From assembly GCA_945861245.1 (NCBI GenBank), contig CAMAUE010000015.1:1-56224 (forward strand): DNA of 56,224 bases. The letters are read 5' to 3'. Below are positions 52,957 through 56,224 of this stretch, piece after piece; within the stretch, counting starts at the first letter, position 1; each line of letters opens with the position of its first letter. The DNA comes from Singulisphaera sp. GP187. Its GTDB lineage: Bacteria > Planctomycetota > Planctomycetia > Gemmatales > Gemmataceae. The translations under genes and the position numbers were made by a program. The notes beneath the pieces are model-generated. The model saw nothing but the letters and a program-made list of their open reading frames with translations. It was not told the DNA's origin and made no database searches.

Positions 52957-52960
52957 CGAT

Positions 52961-52986
52961 CCGCTTCCGATCAGCGCTCGCGCGGT
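52961..52986. repeat. Half family 1 element
   Basis: CCGCTTCCGATCAGCGCTCG resembles the left arm only. No right arm remains. Confidence 0.5.
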
Positions 52987-53005
52987 CCCATCCCATACGC
53001 AGACC

Positions 53006-53031
53006 CACCGTGCTCCTTACGGAGCACGGTG
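53006..53031. terminator. Hairpin between convergent genes
   Basis: CACCGTGCTCC and GGAGCACGGTG make a perfect 11-base stem with a TTAC loop. It lies between the convergent kelch and mrp genes; no U-tract. Confidence 0.65.
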
Positions 53032-53042
53032 CGCTGGGATAA

Positions 53043-53867
53043 TCACAGCTGCAGCGTAGGCAGTTCGGCCGTCTCGCCTGCGACCTTGCGCGCCTGCTCG
53101 ACGACCGTGTTCGCTAGCTGCACATACGTCTTCGCTATCAGGCTGGCGGGATCCTTGTGCACGATCGGGTCGCCGGCGTCGCCACACTCGGCGATGCGCG
53201 GGTCGAGTGGAATTTCGCCGAGGAACGGCACGTCCGCTTCTTTGGCGAGTTTTTTGCCTCCGCCGTGACGGAAGATTTCGTAGCGTTTGCCATCCTCGCC
53301 GACAAAATAGCTCATGTTTTCGACGATGCCCAGCACCGGCACGCGAACCTGGCGAAACATCTCCAGGCCCTTGCGCGCGTCGATTAGGCTCACGTCTTGC
53401 GGCGTCGTCACGATCACCGCGCCCGACAGCGGGACGGTTTGCGTCAGCGTTAGCTGGGCGTCACCTGTGCCCGGCGGCAGGTCGATGACGAGATAGTCAA
53501 GCTCGCCCCACGGTATCTGCGTAAGAAACATCGTGAGGTACTTGTGCACCATCGGCCCACGCCAGATCATCGCCGTCTCTGGCTTGACCCAGAAGCCCAT
53601 CGACATCAGCTTGATTCCGTAACGATCGAGCGGGAACTGCGTCGTGTTCGGATCGAATACCTCGCTGATGCCCATCATGATCGGGATGCTCGGGCCATAG
53701 ATGTCGGCATCGAGCAACCCGACACGCCGGCCGTGCATGTGCAGGGCGAGCGCGAGATTTGTCGCAACAGTCGATTTGCCCACGCCGCCCTTTCCGCTGG
53801 CGACGGCGATAATGTTCTTCACGTTGGGCATGCTGATTTTCTGCTGCACAGCGCCTTGAGGCTGCAT
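53043..53867 (-). CDS. mrp: Mrp/ApbC-type P-loop Fe-S carrier
   Basis: This 274-residue ATPase of the Mrp/NBP35 group carries Fe-S clusters to target proteins. NIIAVASGKGGVGKSTVATN is the deviant Walker A (with K at GKGG), VGLLDADIYGPSIPIMMG follows, and LDYLVIDLPPGTGDAQLTLT is Walker B. IVENMSYFVG fits the family; its usual CxxC is not seen there, where only YFVGEDGKRYEIF follows. I chose the ATG at 53867, with GGAGAA upstream, because the longer frame runs into an inverted repeat. Confidence 0.93.
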   Translation of the reverse strand: MQPQGAVQQKISMPNVKNIIAVASGKGGVGKSTVATNLALALHMHGRRVGLLDADIYGPSIPIMMGISEVFDPNTTQFPLDRYGIKLMSMGFWVKPETAMIWRGPMVHKYLTMFLTQIPWGELDYLVIDLPPGTGDAQLTLTQTVPLSGAVIVTTPQDVSLIDARKGLEMFRQVRVPVLGIVENMSYFVGEDGKRYEIFRHGGGKKLAKEADVPFLGEIPLDPRIAECGDAGDPIVHKDPASLIAKTYVQLANTVVEQARKVAGETAELPTLQL

Positions 53868-53907
53868 AAGTAGTTCTCCGTATGTATTATTCGTTGGGAT
53901 ATTCGTT

Positions 53908-53995
53908 GAATTGTAGGGTGCGTCAAGTGCCAGCGCCGATGCACCAATCGATCGCAAGGCCCAGGTGCGCTGGCGCTTGACGCACCCTACAATTC
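53908..53995. repeat. Inverted repeat upstream of mrp
   Basis: GAATTGTAGGGTGCGTCAAG pairs with CTTGACGCACCCTACAATTC. The inner parts (CCAGCGC and GCGCTGG) extend the stem. A GGGTGCGTCAAC word at 17461 may be related. Confidence 0.9.
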
Positions 53996-53999
53996 GAGG

Positions 54000-54326
54000 T
54001 CATTTTACACATTCCGCACATTGGCAAAGCGTTCGCAGGTTTCCGATCGTGAACAGGCCCGAATCATGGCCATCGCTCCACACGATTCTGTAAGCGTAGT
54101 AGCCAATCGGGCTGATTGTTACCGGCTTGAGCGGCCCTAGTTCGCTCGGTTTCAGTATGCGAAACGGATCGGGCGGTTTCGCACGTTCTTCGTTACAGCC
54201 GGCACAAGGACAGCTATTGCGCAGATGCGTCCACGGATAAACGCCACGATGGCCGTCGCTCCATTCGATGACGAGGCGATCGTCGCCCTCTTTCTTCAAA
54301 GCAATCGGCTTCAGCGCGGACATCAT
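54000..54326 (-). CDS. DUF971 / GBBH-like N-terminal domain protein
   Basis: This 108-residue protein is a single DUF971 domain. VIEWSDGHRGVYPWTHLR, NSCPCAGC and YAYRIVWSDGHDSGLFTIGN with LRTLCQCAEC are characteristic, including the two Cys pairs that can bind a metal. DUF971 proteins are often near mrp, as here, on the same strand with a repeat in between, suggesting a role in Fe-S cluster or iron handling. The first two codons are both ATG; either may be the start. Confidence 0.88.
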   Translation of the reverse strand: MMSALKPIALKKEGDDRLVIEWSDGHRGVYPWTHLRNSCPCAGCNEERAKPPDPFRILKPSELGPLKPVTISPIGYYAYRIVWSDGHDSGLFTIGNLRTLCQCAECVK

Positions 54327-54394
54327 TAGACCTTGTCAAGTAATGGACGAAGGGAACATTGTACGAGCAACGGCGTAGATCAACTACGTTCCGC

Positions 54395-54475
54395 GTTTAG
54401 CCGCTCGCCTTCGGCGAGCGCGATCCGCGGCTGCCGCACTACCAGTCCGCGCTCGCCGAAGGCGAGCGGCTAAAC
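54395..54475. repeat. Family 2 palindromic element
   Basis: GTTTAGCCGCTCGCCTTCGG pairs perfectly with CCGAAGGCGAGCGGCTAAAC. Compared with 50947-51035 a T in the left arm became C and the partner A became G. Confidence 0.92.
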
Positions 54476-55882
54476 TTATTTTCGCATCTCGGCGGTCATC
54501 TCCACAAGCGCGTCGAGCATCCGCACTGACGCCTGGACTTCGAGGCGATTCGTGCCGAGCCAGGTTTCGTAGCCGCCGAGTCCGTGCTGACGGGGCGTAG
54601 GCAGATATCCGTAGTATCCGTGGGACAGCGACATGAGAAACGCTGGCTGCTTGCCATTGTGTTTCTTGTACTCCAGGCCGATCTCGCAGAATATTTCGCA
54701 CGGCATCGTGCCGATCGAAACATCGCCGATGCGCAGCGTTTGCAACGGCATCTTGAGCTTCTCCGGATGCTCGGCCATGCGCAGCGTGCGGGCGGCGTAG
54801 ATCACGCTGAGGTCGGTCTTGCCCTTGACCTTCGGCTCAGCGACTTTCGCCTTGGCCCATTCCAACAGCTTCGCGTCCGGCCTGCGCGTACCGACCGGCA
54901 GTTCGCGATAGCGGGCGGCGAGCGTCACGTCGGTGCGGAACGTCAGGTTCGCCAAAGTCGCGTGTACCTTGTCGGCGACATCCTCGGCGACGAAACGCAT
55001 CTGTTGATACGGCTCCTTCTTTCCGCGTGGCTGTTTGAAGTTGATATTGTTGATGTCGCCGCTCGTACCGTTGGCCATCAGCGCGACGAGACCGTCCGCC
55101 TTGAGGCGTTTGGCAAGCGCATCGCAGTAGATGCCGAAATAGTCGGCGGAGATGTGGCCATTCCCGACGCCGCCGACGTAATGGAGCGAATACGCCGTGA
55201 AGACGCTGATCCATTTGCCGTCGGTGCCTTTCAAGGCGAGAATCGGTATGTCGGGATCGGTCGGCCCGGCGGGTTCGAGCAGATCGGCGCTGCCGCCGGG
55301 CGGGTTCATCTTGACCTTGTCCATCCCGCCGAACGGATTCGGTGGAATGCTGCCGGGCTTCATATGCCAACGGCGATTGAACACGTGCTCCGGAACCGAC
55401 ACGCTACCGACAGCGAGCTGCGCGGGCCGAAGCTGGTTATGCGCCCGGCGAACGCCATCGACGATTCGCCGGGCGACGAAGCGCTGGTACTCGTCCATCT
55501 CCTGATTGAGCAGGCGTGCATCTTTACCGAGCGCGCTGGTTGCCGAATGCGTGTGTGTGCCGCTGATGAGCACGTTGTCGATCGGAATGCCAATCTGGTC
55601 CTTGATGAGCGCACGAGCCTCATCGCTGACATTTCGACCAATGCCGAGCAAATCGCAAACGACGACGGCGAGCTTCGTGGTCCCATCATCGAGCACGAGA
55701 CAGCGAGCGTGCAACTCGTCATGGATATGCGTAGCCGGGAACGGCACAAACCCGCCGATGATATCGCCACCCAGAATCGGCGCGATATTGCTGGTGGCGG
55801 CGCCGGCACGAAAGACGGGTTGGGCGTGGAGCGGCGCGGCAAAGGCGAGAATTAGAATTGCTACTACAAATAATTGGCGCAT
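54476..55882 (-). CDS. Neutral/alkaline non-lysosomal ceramidase-like secreted protein
   Basis: This 468-residue protein has a signal peptide (MRQLFVVAILILAFAAPLHA). FRAGAATSNIAPILGG is the usual start of the ceramidase-like domain, ISGTHTHSATSAL holds zinc-binding histidines, FTAYSLHYVGG and NGTSGDINNINF follow the catalytic region order. MPCEIFCEIGLEYKK and SHGYYGYLPTPRQHGLGGYE are near the C-terminus. Planctomycetes have many such proteins whose substrates may be lipids or other amides. AAGAGGA precedes the ATG. Confidence 0.9.
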   Translation of the reverse strand: MRQLFVVAILILAFAAPLHAQPVFRAGAATSNIAPILGGDIIGGFVPFPATHIHDELHARCLVLDDGTTKLAVVVCDLLGIGRNVSDEARALIKDQIGIPIDNVLISGTHTHSATSALGKDARLLNQEMDEYQRFVARRIVDGVRRAHNQLRPAQLAVGSVSVPEHVFNRRWHMKPGSIPPNPFGGMDKVKMNPPGGSADLLEPAGPTDPDIPILALKGTDGKWISVFTAYSLHYVGGVGNGHISADYFGIYCDALAKRLKADGLVALMANGTSGDINNINFKQPRGKKEPYQQMRFVAEDVADKVHATLANLTFRTDVTLAARYRELPVGTRRPDAKLLEWAKAKVAEPKVKGKTDLSVIYAARTLRMAEHPEKLKMPLQTLRIGDVSIGTMPCEIFCEIGLEYKKHNGKQPAFLMSLSHGYYGYLPTPRQHGLGGYETWLGTNRLEVQASVRMLDALVEMTAEMRK

Positions 55883-56184
55883 GCCAACGTCCTCTTGGTA
55901 ATGATGAGCGCGTCCAATAATAGTATCCTATTGTTTCATCGGTGATTCTTTCATCACCTTTGGCCCGACGCCTCGCCGAATTGGTTTGGCTGAAAGCTGA
56001 TAGCTGAGGGTTGATATACCTTTCACGGGTGAGTTTGACGCATTTCCGAGCCGCGACCGTAAGGGAGCGGCCGAAAGGATGCCGTGCGGTTTAGGGCGGC
56101 CGCTCCCTTACGGTCGCGCCTCGGAAATGTTTTGATCGATTCGGAAAAGCGACAATTTCTACCGTGCGAGGTATAGCATCGCCA
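55883..56184. other. Intergenic region at the right end
   Basis: It contains the family 5 element and AT-rich sequence (AATAATAGTATCCTATTG at 55916-55933) that could hold the promoter of the ceramidase-like gene. No gene is seen. Confidence 0.5.
56042..56128. repeat. Family 5 palindromic element
   Basis: ATTTCCGAGCCGCGACCGTA pairs with TACGGTCGCGCCTCGGAAAT. It differs from 30640-30724 by a paired C-to-A and G-to-T change, and by one unpaired G/C change. Confidence 0.9.
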
Positions 56185-56224
56185 ATGAAACATCCGCCGC
56201 CCGATCCAGGTACAACCTTCACAG
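56185..56224 (+). CDS. Possible start of a gene cut by the window edge
   Basis: An ATG at 56185 preceded by GCGAGG opens a frame MKHPPPDPGTTFT that runs off the window. Too short to identify. Confidence 0.25.
   Translation, partial: MKHPPPDPGTTFT

Overview
The window reads as a chromosomal segment of a planctomycete (phylum Planctomycetota). The main evidence is a set of protein families largely restricted to that group or to the PVC superphylum: a DUF1549/DUF1553 cytochrome-like protein, a DUF1501 protein, a TIGR03000 protein, a large secreted dehydrogenase with HEAT repeats and a C-terminal CxxCH haem motif, a secreted ceramidase-like protein, and many signal-peptide proteins of unknown role. 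The DNA is GC-rich, so long antisense reading frames are common and were discarded. The genus cannot be fixed from the sequence alone.

Layout. 1-3.2 kb: 5' part of a secreted dehydrogenase-like gene and a decayed VapBC toxin-antitoxin pair. 3.2-10.4 kb: glmM, metK, two exported methyltransferase-like proteins, pyrD and a coiled-coil membrane protein. 10.7-17.9 kb: an Rrf2 regulator followed by a SUF iron-sulfur cluster operon (sufB, sufC, sufD, a sufS-sufE fusion, sufT-like), interrupted by a HicAB toxin-antitoxin module between sufB and sufC. 18-25 kb: TIGR03000 protein, an Arg-rich protein, a secreted amidohydrolase, two abutting MITEs and the 1246-residue haem/HEAT dehydrogenase. 25-34.5 kb: mostly housekeeping and accessory enzymes (phosphoglycerate mutase, methyltransferase, thioredoxin reductase, M28 peptidase, transaldolase, short-chain reductase, hydrolase, phosphatase). 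34.9-40.7 kb: carB, a small gene, rph and a serine hydrolase. 40.7-41.9 kb: tRNA-Ser, another MITE and a decayed HNH nuclease module. 42-56 kb: a LarA-like protein, then a run of secreted proteins (PPC-like, DUF1549/DUF1553, DUF1501, kelch/FN3), Mrp with a DUF971 protein, and a ceramidase-like protein.

The most unusual property is outside the genes. Nearly every gap carries a long inverted repeat from one of several families. In most families each arm is itself a hairpin, so the element can fold as one long stem or two short ones. Between copies, the two arms change together (compensatory substitutions). Related repeat words also lie in frame inside carB and the DUF1553 gene, and some repeat arms supply stop or start codons. 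Both toxin-antitoxin modules are bracketed by direct repeats of short coding segments. The HicAB case is clear: the last 80 bases of sufB are duplicated downstream of hicB.

Functionally, the Rrf2-SUF block together with Mrp and the DUF971 protein points to Fe-S cluster assembly and delivery. MetK next to two exported methyltransferase-like proteins may be a methylation unit, but their substrate is unknown.
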